Assembly: GCA_902728285.1 (NCBI GenBank)
Contig: CACVBU010000227.1
Location: 186,001 to 250,000 of the forward strand
Direction of reading: 5' to 3'
From: Clytia hemisphaerica
Lineage: Eukaryota > Cnidaria > Hydrozoa > Leptothecata > Clytiidae
DNA length: 64,000 bases
Shown: positions 21,721 to 32,200 of the stretch, piece by piece
Layout of the letters: the number at the start of each line of letters is the position of its first letter
How positions within the stretch are numbered: the stretch's first letter is position 1
Notes under the pieces: generated by a model
Seen by the model: the letters and a program-made list of their open reading frames with translations, nothing else
Databases searched by the model: none
What the model was told of the DNA's origin: nothing
Program-made: the position numbers and the translations under genes

Positions 21721-22200
21721 TGTTTTTTATTTTTTTAAATTCAAAATGCCCTGAATGTGTTACTGTAGTGTATTCATCTTACTTTTCTTATATTGTTTCT
21801 TTAAACTTTTTGCTATTTATTCTAGAAAATGAAAAATAGAACGGTTGAAGCTTCATTTTTCATCAATGAGAGAATCTACAGATGTCATTTTTTATAGAGA
21901 GGGACTATAAGATTTTTGCGAATGATAGGATATTCGGAAAAACTGCAGCGAATGTATTAAGTAAAACTTCACAAATGCCATTGAATATACAGTGTTTGTA
22001 TGTCTTAAATTTCTTGCTTGCAACTTGCGAATCGAGGAGGCTCTGGATCGCTTCGCAACTTTTATATATATACGGCTTGTTCTAGGAGAAAGGGACCTCG
22101 AGAACAGATATTTTATACTTCCTAGCCGGTGGCTGCTCTTGGCTGCTGACTGATGGAAAAGGTAGATGTTATATCGGATGGCCAATCGTCACCTTGTTTT
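21721..22200. other. Intergenic, no gene seen
   Basis: AT-rich. The short phrase GCCGGTGGCTGCTCTTGGCTGC (about 22122) echoes 15846. No supported frame. Confidence 0.35.
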
Positions 22201-22204
22201 CTTT

Positions 22205-22560
22205 CCTATCTCTTATCCTATTTTTCTCTTTTCTGACTGCCTGAGTTTCTGAGACTTAGTTTCTCATTTCTGACTGAGTTTTCATACCTGTCAATCATTT
22301 GTCCATCAATTTTGACCAGTCTAATTTTCGCACCGAGTGGGATTCGAACCACCACCAAAGAAAGACCTTCAGATTCGGAAGCCAGCGCTCTATCCGTTGA
22401 GCCATCGCCGCACAGCAAAACCACGCAATTCATAACATATTATACCAAACTGGCAAAAGACGGGGGTAATATTATTATAATATGGGTAACAGTACCGCTT
22501 TTTTAAACCTGACTGAAATTCGAGCCGTTACTAGCAACCCTGACCCTACCTAACCCCCGG
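22205..22560 (-). repeat. Interspersed element with tRNA-Arg(CCG)-like core, copy 2
   Basis: This is an inverted copy of 1985-2410. The tRNA-like part is 22330-22411 on the minus strand, with A box TGGCTCAACGG, loop TTCCGAA and B box GGTTCGAATCC. It is closer to a proper tRNA than copy 1 (AACGG in the D loop). The flanking GTTACTAGCAACCCTGACC and the GTATGAAAACTCAGTCAG region match copy 1. Confidence 0.7.
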
Positions 22561-23308
22561 AAAAGTGACTATCAGCGATCCGTGGATAAAAAAATAAAAT
22601 AAAAAAATGAAGGTGACTATTGGCCATCCGATATAAGAGCATCCGATGGAAAAACACAAAAAAATAGGTAACGCATGAAAACCCGCCATCTTGTTTCCAG
22701 GAATAGACTCTTGCGTGGAGCAAGCCATAATAATATTAGCTCTTCAATGCTCTCACCCTATTGGTTTAGGCTACAGAAGCTTGTTGATCTGGTAAGGATT
22801 CTGTGGAAGCTTGTCTGGCAGTCTGGCGTCTGGCAGGCTGTCTGGATCTGAGGTATAAAGAAGAAGTTCTTATTCCTCATTTTTATTTATTTTTTTATAT
22901 TTTACTTTATTTTGTAAAGCATACATTTCAATTTTCATGAACTTTTTAGCTGGTTTGGAGGAAGCTTTTAATTTTGGTAGATTATCGGGATTATCAAGGT
23001 GAAGGTAAACTCTCAAAATTTTCTTTCTGGTAAAATTACTATCACTCTGTCACTATGACCCCGGTGTGTGGACATGGCCCAGACATTTTTTGGTGCCACT
23101 TGGTGAAAAGTCTCAAACATGACCCAAACTGGACTGGCCTGTGTATGTTCATAGGATGTGCTTGGGACTGGTTTTCAGAGGTGAAAATCCAAAATTTTAT
23201 GACCCGAACTTGGTCAACCAACTTGCGGGCTTGGTCCCAATGTGTTCAGGCCAAAAGAATGTTTTGCTGTTTTGGTCAGAACTATGACTTTGGGGTGTGT
23301 TCAGACCA
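22561..23308. other. Intergenic with degenerate GGCCCGAACATGG-like words
   Basis: From 23050 to 23300 the words ACATGGCCCAGACA, ACATGACCCAAACT, TATGACCCGAACTTGG and GTGTTCAGGCCA repeat loosely. They recall the better preserved CATGTTCGGGCC at 780-880. No gene. Confidence 0.35.
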
Positions 23309-23310
23309 TA

Positions 23311-23550
23311 CTGTGAGAAAGAGGGTAACTTGCATCAGTGGAGGCTAACATGCATCAGTGGAGGCTAACATGCATAGCCCTCAAATGAATGACCTGGCTG
23401 GTCATTAAAATACACATACGCAGCTCCGCTCGCAGCTCTACTCTACCATTTTTGTTTTGATTTATTTTCGTATTTTAATGACCAGCCGGGTCTTTCATTT
23501 GAGGGCTATGCATGTTAGGCTCCACTGATGCAAGTTACCCTTTTTCACGG
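23311..23550. mobile_element. TA-MITE, copy 2 (unsplit, 240 bp)
   Basis: The ends CTGTGAGAAAGAGGGTAACT and GTTACCCTTTTTCACGG lie between TA (23309-23310, 23551-23552). It is the same family as 18661-19315. A short internal duplication (GCATCAGTGGAGGCTAACAT, twice) lengthens the left arm. Confidence 0.85.
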
Positions 23551-23552
23551 TA

Positions 23553-24215
23553 CCGTGCTGATACCGTGTTAAATTTCTCCTGTTTGCCTTGCGATTGTGG
23601 GTAGGCAAAAGATATCTGGGTTGGTCTAAAACGCAGGAGCCAATACACCTTTCCCGTAATTCAAATTTCTCAGAAATGGCCCGGGAAAATGTGCGCTCCA
23701 CCGTTGTGTATAAAATTGTTTGGGAGGTAAAAAACACATTTTTGCCTGCGGGGGTTAGGGAAAATGGGATTTGAGCCTCTAACTTTTGACAGCGACCTTC
23801 TTTTTGCAAAATATTTTCAGGGTGGTATAATATCATGAATAGATTGAACATACTAAAATTTGAGGGGATTTTGTTCGACAGAACTTAAGAAAAGCTTAAA
23901 AAACCAACTTCCCCTAAGAAGGGAACGGCAGGCAAAAACGGGTTTGTTTACCTCCAGAGACCAAACGGTGTAGAGCATCAAAATAATGCGCGCGCATTAG
24001 TTTTACGAATTATGGGAAAAGTGTATTGGAGTAGCCAATTTGGCTAGGTTGTGGGGTAGCTAGACTGCACGCATCCCCTCTGATATGATTTGATATATAG
24101 GGAATGCATATTGTCTAAAATATTTCTGTCCCAACTTACCCCCTTCTTTTCTTTTTTCATTATTGATTATGTGTCATAGCAACACAATGACTTCTTTTTT
24201 TCTTTGTTCAATGAA
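23553..24215. other. Intergenic with one inverted pair
   Basis: GGAGCCAATACACCTTTCCC (23636) is matched in inverse by GGGAAAAGTGTATTGGAGTA (24013), so a further foldback element of about 400 bases may lie here. Its ends and target site are not clear. Confidence 0.3.
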
Positions 24216-24217
24216 TA

Positions 24218-24396
24218 GACCTTTTTTCAAAGAGGCCACCCTGTTGAATAATTATGTAGTCCAGCAGAAAAACAATGATAAAACCATGCATAATTATTAC
24301 AATATGCATGATACAGTAATTATGCATGGCTCTATCATTGTTTTTGTGGCTGGACTACATAATTATTCAACAGGACGTCCTCTTTGAAAAAAGGTC
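24218..24396. mobile_element. Near-perfect hairpin MITE (179 bp)
   Basis: Ends GACCTTTTTTCAAAGAGG and the complement CCTCTTTGAAAAAAGGTC are flanked by TA. The arms (TGTTGAATAATTATGTAGTC, CAGC, AAAAACAATGATA, CCATGCATAATTA) pair almost throughout, leaving a tiny loop around 24300. Little divergence between arms suggests a recent or constrained element. Confidence 0.75.
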
Positions 24397-24564
24397 TATG
24401 AAAATTGATAATTATGAAAACAACAGCACAATGACTTCATTTCTTTCTTTGATTGGATGTGACGAAATTATGTAAAGTTATACAAATTTTGGTTACCCCA
24501 AAATTTCATACACAATACGCATCCCCTATAACAAAATGAATTCTGGGAATGCGCTCAGCCTATA

Positions 24565-25017
24565 TCAGTTCGGCAAATTGCATAAATCCGCAACGCTGCG
24601 AAATTCTGCATCTTTAGCGTTGTGATATTCCGCAACATTGTGAAATTCCGCAGCTTTATCGCTGCATAATTTCGCAGCCCTAGCCTATGGACCAAAACCG
24701 GCATCGCAGGGCCTAGACCGGGGTGCCAAAATAATGTGCATTTTGAAGAACAACTCAAAAGGAAACTTTTTTACCCTAGCATTTTAATTTCCTACCTAGG
24801 GATTATTCACAATCATTCTTGGTAGAAATGTTACTATGTTCAAAAAAGCGCTACTTTGTTCAAGAAATCAAGGTTTTGCCTGATTTTGCATGTGTTTAGA
24901 AGAAAATTGGTAGGCGCTCATAATTTTTAAAATCACAACCTTCAATTGGAAGCGTTGCGTAAAATAGCACCGCAACCCTGGGGAAACGCTGCGAAAAACC
25001 ACAAGTTGCCGAACTGA
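24565..25017. mobile_element. MITE with internal TTGCGGAAT-type repeats (453 bp)
   Basis: The ends TCAGTTCGGCAA and TTGCCGAACTGA lie between TA. Next to each end are repeated words such as CCGCAACGCTGCGAAATTC and GTGAAATTCCGCAGC (24589-24680), and CCGCAACCC and CGCTGCGAAAAACC (24970-25000). Confidence 0.65.
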
Positions 25018-25019
25018 TA

Positions 25020-25684
25020 CGGGGTAGCGTGTATTTCATGACCAGAGTAAAAAAATTAAACATTTTTAGCTGATAATCCTCATTGGAGCCAGGGGGTAGA
25101 ATTTTGGGAAAATATTCTAATCATTCGTTATGATGCAGAAGATATTCAAGATTTAACTTAACACATGGTCAGAGCTTGTTTCCTGCACTATTTGAACTGA
25201 TGAGACCTTCTGATTAAATATAATTATCAAATGCAATTTGCTTACAAGGTGTGAATCCCTGAGTTACCATAAGGCTTACACCTATTAATTAGGACCTAAT
25301 TTAGGTATAATTGGGTATAATTAATTTACTTTAAAGGAAATCTTCCTTTGATGTTAAGATAACCCATTGTTACAGATTGTTCGGATTTTCATTTTGAGTC
25401 TTTGTTAGAATGTTGGGGATCTAAAAATATTCTCTACTTTTCACCATAAAAATGGTCTGGCCTGTAATTTTTCAGAGTGTGAGAGGAAGAAAGACAAGAT
25501 GGCGACCGCACTCAGTAAACAGAAGTAGATTTTAGTACTTTTTACAAAAATTACTACAGTAACAGTTCCATTTTGTCAAACTCAATCTTCAAAAAAGTAG
25601 CTGATGGAAAAAGGAAAAGAAAGTCTTCAAGTATTCAATATTTTAGCATTTAATTCTATAACAAAAGTCAAATTTTCTAGGGGC
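25020..25684. other. Intergenic, no feature seen
   Basis: AT-rich flank of the BEL/Pao insertion. CTAGC at 25685-25689 is the left target duplication of that element. Confidence 0.4.
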
Positions 25685-25689
25685 CTAGC

Positions 25690-27632
25690 TGTAGTGCAAA
25701 GGGATTTGAGACTGACAGTGTTCGGAACGTTGATATTGTTCAAACTAAAAAGGTAAATTACAATTGGTCAAGTAAGTTTCAAAATAAAAAAGTCCAAAAT
25801 ATTTGAAAGATTTTTTAAGTCCAAATGTCTATAAAAGTATAAGTCTAGATGTTTGAAAGTATAGTGTGTAAATATGAATTGAAAAAGTATAAGTCTATAT
25901 GAGTGAATAAGTTTCAATGTACTGAAAATATACAAAGTCTTAAACCTAAGGCACAGAAAAACAAAATGGCTGACACATGAAAGAAAAACAAAATGGCCAC
26001 ACTGAAAAAAGCAAAGAAACAAAAATGCAAAAACAAAAACCTACCAGGTAGCCAGTGAATAAATACTGTGAGTACCCAGTGCACAAGTGAAAATCAAAAT
26101 GAATTATTATTAAAATTTGTGAAAATCTGATTTCCTTGACATCTTGACTCTATGACTGTCAAGTCAGATCTGAAGTGAACTGAAATGTGTGCCTGTATTT
26201 ATATAAAAAATAAGTCCCTATCCATATTATGTCATTAAATTAACTAAGTGAAAAAAGCAATTAAATGAATAAATAATTAAAAGTAATTATCCTAGAGTGA
26301 CACATTGTTGACAAAAATGAACTTTAAAACAAAAGACACTCCACATGAGAATTGAGAAACTGATGTGTCCATGGTTTCTGCCCCCCCCTTAAAATAAGGG
26401 GGGGTCAAAAAAATTGCCTTTTAAAAAAGGGGGGATTTTTGTCATTTTTTTTAAATAAGGGGGGATTCTTTATCAAGGGCTGCAAGAATCTATCAAAATA
26501 AGAAAAAAGGGGGGACTAAAATATTTGGTTTTATTGATAATAATTTTCTTTGTCTAATAATAATATATCTTCTATCCCGTTTTCGTGCTCACAATCTCAT
26601 ACCCACTATTTTGCAGACCATGCTATATTGAAAGTTATGTACATTAGAATGACCTTTAACAGACCAAATCAAACCATAAAAACTATTATTCTCCTCAATT
26701 AGATAACGTTTTAAGCTGTTTTGAGGGTGTAAAAAGTGAAAAATTTTCTTCGTCGCCCAACCATGGTGGGCGACATTTTTATCCTTAATCTTGCCCCTCC
26801 CAACTAAAATGGCTCGCCGGGTCCCATGAATCTGCATACTCACTTCTCTCTCTCTCTCTCTATCTATTGTAAAAATTGTTTGCTGAAGGGTACAAAGATT
26901 TTCTTGAAATAGTTGGTCGACATCAATGATCTTTGACATTTTCAGCTCTGTCACATCCAAAATCAATGTCATAAGCATGAAATCTTACTTGTGTTATACT
27001 GCCTAAATTCTCTATATGGGAAGACCACTTACTCGACCTAACTTTAACTAGGACTACAATCAGAAAACATTCCCAGTTCAAATCTAATGATAAAGATAAT
27101 TTACAAGGCCTAAGATATGAACAAAACACAACTGTTGTACCAGGTACTGCATCTTTTGTTTGGTTTTATTCATAAAAAGTTTTATTTGTATCATTTGATT
27201 ACAGGATCCAGTTTATTTTCAATGATTTCTTTTATTGAATTTTATTTAGTTGGATATCATTATGTATCTAATATAATGTTGATGGCATTGATATCAAACC
27301 AATCGTTGTACTTTGTTATTGTCAAAGTCTAAAAATAAAAATCTGAGGGGGGATTGCTCTTTTTTTTTCATTTTAAGGGGGGACATTCTAACAAGGGGTA
27401 CCGGTAATTTTTGTTCGATTTAAGGGGGGAGTTTTCTTTAAGGGCAAAATTGCATTTTAAGGGGGGACTGAAAAAGTAGGCAGAAACCATGTGTGTCACA
27501 AGGGACTGAATGAAACAAAAGAACAAAGGAAAACAAGTGAGACTCAATGAAAACTGTGAAATAAATTTTTTGGTTTTTCTAATTTTATAATTTTTATGGA
27601 AACATATTCAACAATACCAAGGTTGCATTACA
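25690..27632 (-). repeat. 3' LTR of the BEL/Pao element, split by an insertion
   Basis: On the plus strand it begins TGTAGTGCAAAGGG and ends GGTTGCATTACA. It is identical to 33933-34747 apart from about two substitutions (near 25772 and 26217) and the 1122-base insertion at 26370-27491. A TATATAAAT box is present on the minus strand near 26200. Confidence 0.9.
26370..27491. mobile_element. Non-autonomous G-tract element inserted in the LTR (1122 bp)
   Basis: The inverted ends CATGGTTTCTGCC and GGCAGAAACCATG are flanked by the direct duplication TGTGTC (26364-26369, 27492-27497). The other LTR gives the empty site. Near both ends are C or G runs broken by AT words (CCCCCCCCTTAAAATAAGGG, then TTTTAAGGGGGGACATT on the right). 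The middle has a (GA/CT)n run near 26850 and no recognisable protein. It post-dates the retrotransposon. Confidence 0.85.
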
Positions 27633-27672
27633 CTCCCTGCCAAAGCAAAACAATTTATTTCAGTTCAGTCTA

Positions 27673-29277
27673 TTAGAACAGTTCAGTAAACAAATCTGGA
27701 TCATCAATACCATGTACAAGAATAAGACTTCGAACCGATCTCGAGGTTTCACGTTTGACATTTTCGTTTGGATTCTTATATTCTACCACGACACGTCTGA
27801 CATTTCCATCGTCCCCGGTTTCGATTGATTTGATCATCTCGTACGTGTAGGTTTTGCTGATCACTGAATTGACTTTTGTGAATAAAACAATATCGCCAAT
27901 TTGAAGGTTACGATCTTGGCGAAACCATTTGCTTTGGTGCATTAACTTTGGTACATGACTCAAGAGCCAAGTTTCGAACCATGAGTCATAAATTTTTGTA
28001 TTCGTTTTCAGAATCTTTGATGGATCGTCTGTAACAATGAAATCTCCAACAGGACTGCGTTCATTATTTCGTCCAAGAAGCAATCTGTTTGGCGTTAATA
28101 GATCCATGTTTTCAACAGCTGTGACGTTGCCAACAGCTAGCGGAAGATTGTTGCAGGTGTTGGCAATGGTGGCTGTCAGTGTTTCCCATTGTAGGATTGA
28201 AAGTCTTTGATTGTTGAAGGTCTTTTCCAATGATAGATTGATGTGTTTGATCTTTCTCTCTACCTTTCCATTGACATTATGTCCGCCAACTGGACATGTT
28301 TGAAATTCCACGCTTCTTTCCTTGAACATCCTTGATTTGACATCAGTGTAGTTCAACTTCATGCCTTTTGTAGCTTTGACGAGCTGTGATCCTTCGTCGC
28401 AGAATACTTTCTTTGGAAAACCATATCTCGTGGAAAATCGAGTAAACGCTTGGATGAATGCTGAAGAAGAATAGTCGTCCATGACATTGATCATCATTGC
28501 AGAGGTGGAACAACAACAATACACAACTAGCCATATTTTTACTGTTGTTCGCTTGTGTGAAGGTGATAATGATTGATATGGTCCACTGAGGTCGATCTGT
28601 GAGTTATAAAATGCCGGAGCAACTGTTAGACTTGAAGGTGGAATTGGTCCCATGATGGCTTCAATCCGCTTCTTGAGGATGATACGACATTTTGTGCATG
28701 TTCTTCTGATTAGCTTGACAAGCGAGCGGCCATTAATGATGTACACTTTCTTTAGAATTTCTCTGATAGTAGTTTCAATGCCAGAATGACATGCAGAGCT
28801 GTTCCAGTGGATGTCATACACAATGCTGAAGGCTATGGGTGAGTTTCCATCGATTATAGGTACACAAAAGGATGAGCTGGATAGGTCCAACATGGCAGAT
28901 GTGAATCGTCCGACGATTGTTGTCTTTGTATCTGATAGGATGCGTCCATTGTATGTTAGTATCCCATCTTTAAGTGTTGAAATTGGTTCATATTTTCGTG
29001 GTTCGACGAGATGAAGAATTTCTTCTGTCGCCTTTTTGAAGAAATAGAGCTCAGCCAAATGGATTTCATCGTTTGTTAGCTGAGTTGATTTGGATGAAGA
29101 CTTCTTTCTTGTGATGTTGCAGAATTTGATAACGTAAGCAAGAATTCGGATGACTGTCGAAAAGCTTCTGTGGTTTGGGTCGATGAGATAATTTGAGTGT
29201 GTTGATCTCTTCTTGAATTCTTTGTTGTTAATGTGGAAGATTTGAACTTCTTTATTCACCTCAGATCTCTGAATCAC
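27673..29277 (-). CDS. BEL/Pao integrase and C-terminal domain
   Basis: This open frame of 534 codons begins at a GTG directly after an in-frame TAA, so it has no proper start of its own. It contains a zinc-binding HHCC-type region (HSGIETTIREILKK ... CTKCRIIL, residues about 165-200), the integrase core with D in QIDLSGPYQ (about 228) and D in KVFCDEGSQLVKA, and E in GKVERKIKHINLSLEK. The C-terminal portion (DIVLFTKVNS ... VEYKNPNEN ... RSVRSLILVHG) is the domain usually found after BEL integrases. It overlaps the preceding Gag-Pol frame by 17 bases in the +1 frame, so it is probably made as a continuation of it. Confidence 0.85.
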   Translation of the reverse strand: MIQRSEVNKEVQIFHINNKEFKKRSTHSNYLIDPNHRSFSTVIRILAYVIKFCNITRKKSSSKSTQLTNDEIHLAELYFFKKATEEILHLVEPRKYEPISTLKDGILTYNGRILSDTKTTIVGRFTSAMLDLSSSSFCVPIIDGNSPIAFSIVYDIHWNSSACHSGIETTIREILKKVYIINGRSLVKLIRRTCTKCRIILKKRIEAIMGPIPPSSLTVAPAFYNSQIDLSGPYQSLSPSHKRTTVKIWLVVYCCCSTSAMMINVMDDYSSSAFIQAFTRFSTRYGFPKKVFCDEGSQLVKATKGMKLNYTDVKSRMFKERSVEFQTCPVGGHNVNGKVERKIKHINLSLEKTFNNQRLSILQWETLTATIANTCNNLPLAVGNVTAVENMDLLTPNRLLLGRNNERSPVGDFIVTDDPSKILKTNTKIYDSWFETWLLSHVPKLMHQSKWFRQDRNLQIGDIVLFTKVNSVISKTYTYEMIKSIETGDDGNVRRVVVEYKNPNENVKRETSRSVRSLILVHGIDDPDLFTELF

Positions 29278-32200
29278 TTAGCTTCAAATTTTCTGCACTC
29301 TTGATAGGAAATTGTGAATGATCTAAATGCATCCAATCAAAGCCATTTATCCAAGTTGAGGTCCTGGAAACATCTTTCAAGGTTGCTCCCTTTCGAGTGC
29401 CAATATCTGCAATCATGTTGTTAGTGTTGACGTAGAACCAATCTTGATTTGAAGTGAATCGCTTGATTTCGATGACTCTGGTTCGAACATACTGCTTGAG
29501 TGGTTTGTTCTCGTTACTTATCCAATGTAAAACAATCTGACTGTCTGTCAACTTAATTGAAGATTGGTGCCACGTGGTTAATGAGCGTTTGACGATCTCT
29601 CCTGTATGGGTGTTTATCACAGCAGCATACAATTCTCCTCGTGGTTGAGATGTTCCTTTTGGCACAGTTCTTGTTCTTGAAAAGATCAGTTGACACGAGT
29701 ACTCTCCATTTCGCCGTAGAAATCTTCCATAGATTGAAACGCAAACCATTGAGTGACTGGCATCTCCAAAGTCCAGAGTGTCCATCTTTAAGTCGATTGC
29801 ATCTTCTGGGACTATGGCTCGATTAAATCGTAGATCTCCTATTTCCTTCATCATGTCGAAATTTGATTCCCAGATGGACCGGAGGTTATCGGGGATGATA
29901 TCGTCCCAATTGAGTTGTCGCTGTACTAGATCCTGAAGATCAATTTTCATTGAAGCTATTAAGGGTGAAACTTTACCAGTCAAATCAAACAATTCAGCAA
30001 CTTTGGATGCACATTGTCTTCTTGTTAAATTTGAAGGTATACCTTTTATTGATTGTTCAGGTTTCCTCCCACGAATCTTCTTGTTGAAATTGAGTTCCCC
30101 AACATTGAGAGCTAGCTCATCTGATTTGACAAGCCATCTCATACCACCAACATGGATTGTTTCTCCATCATCACTGAGGGTGCTTGGTGGGTCTTCTCTT
30201 GAAAATGCTATGCCTTTCAATTGGAATCCACCACGATTCAATACAAGTTCGAGCTCATCTGCACGACGATGAGCTGTTTCAAGGTCTTTCTCGCCAGTTA
30301 CACAATCATCAACATAAATATCCTTTTGCACAATGTTGTTGACTTTGGGGTATTCCTCCTTTGATAACTGAGCAATTTTGCGCAAAGCGAATTCGGCTTG
30401 GTTGCTGGACGATTTGACTCCGTATATCAGAGTCTTGATAACCTTCTGTTCTGGTGATTTTGATGGATCCAAGCTGTTTTGCCAAAGATATCTCTGATAA
30501 CACCAATGACTCTTGTGTAGCTTTATCGTATTGTACATCTTCTTTATGTCTGTATGGATAGCTGTTGGTTGGACAGACCATCTGATTAATATTTCTTGAA
30601 GATGATTCAGGTTGTTTCTGCCTTTTGCCAATACGTCATTTAGGCTGAAACCTGAAGCTGTAGGTTGGGACGCATCGAACACAATTCTACAAGGCGTACT
30701 AAAGGAGTTAGATTTCCAAACGGCTCTCCATGGAATATAATAATGCATCTTACAAGTTTGCAGTTGGTCCTGGTCTTCTTTTGGGAGGTTGCATACATAT
30801 TCAACATATCCAAGTTGCTGCAGCTTTGCTTCTGACTCGAGAACATCTTGCTTGTCCTTTTGATTGTTGGGATGATTGAGTTTTCGAACTTGTTGCTGAT
30901 ATGTTTTCATTGCCTTGTCCTTGTTGTTGACCAAGCGTGCTTCTGGATCTGCTATGAAAGGAAGGAGTGCTGTTGCAGTCTTGCTCTCCAAATCAACGGT
31001 GATGGATGAATTGATGATGCTCTGCTCGATTTCCTCTTTGCAGCTGATGACATCATTTGATGGTTGCTTGCATGCTTTGCAGTTGCGACAATCTGGGCAG
31101 CGATATGATATCTCACTACCTGTTGCTTCTACTTCTTCAAAAATCTTCATTGTTGTTGAAATGTGGGTAGGTGATTCATCGTGGAAATTTTGTTGCACGA
31201 GATCTGTTGAATTGCATTGGCTGAATCCTAGCAGAGGGACAGCTGATTGGCTTCTAATCATGTTGAATTGATTTGAAAAGAATGTGGAGGATGTCAATGT
31301 GTTGAATTGCTGATGAATTTTGGTGAAGCTGTGATGTGGTCCACCGACCACTCCTCTTCCCCCAGTTGAATTGTTGAATTTCGATTCGTACAATGCAAGA
31401 CCTGATGGGAGTTGGATGACCATTTTTGGGTGATGACGAAGGTATTTGACTCCAATCATCATATGCACTTCACCACCAATGTTGTTTGGAAGCTTTGGAA
31501 TTGGACTGGTTCCTCCTGATGAGATGTGATAGTCAATGATGTCTTGTTCAACGACGTCTAATGGATATGTTGGGAATGTAGATGTGATACGATCGAGACA
31601 AACACCGGAGAACGTGACTTCTTGATCATCGTGAAGTGGGATAGTGACACTGAAGATTCCATTCAACGATTTGGTTTGACACTCACCAACGCCACCAAGT
31701 ATGACCGGTTCGGATGATATCTTCTTTGCTTTGCTGCCGAGTAGCTCTATTGCTTTCTTGCTGACAACGAAATCGCTGCAACCATTGTCGTAGAAAATTA
31801 ACAAGTTGTTGCCATTGATGGATATTTGTTGAAGGAGATACACACCACGATCATCGCATATCTCGTTGCTGGCTTTGTAGAGTTTGATCTCCCTTGAGAA
31901 TTGAGGTAAAGCTGGACTTTTGATGAAACGCTTGACAAAGGTATCGAGAAGTTGTTGATTTGATGGTTGAGTCTTGTGCTCCTCACAAACTAGCACATGC
32001 TTCTTGATGGTGTCGTTTTGATGGGATGGATGAGCACAGACAAAGTCGTGTTGGCACTTTCCATCGACATGTTTTCCCGAAGATGCATCTGCTCCAGGAA
32101 ATAAGCATTGAGCGCAAAATCCCTTCTTCTTCAAGATGGTGTATCGATCTTCAGGTGATTTGAATACGAATGATTTACATGTGTAGTACTGCATGATTTT

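Noticed and set aside
26589-26978. Minus-strand 129-codon frame inside the LTR insertion
   Set aside because: Contains a (GA)n-encoded Arg-Glu run and no recognisable domain; the host element appears non-autonomous.
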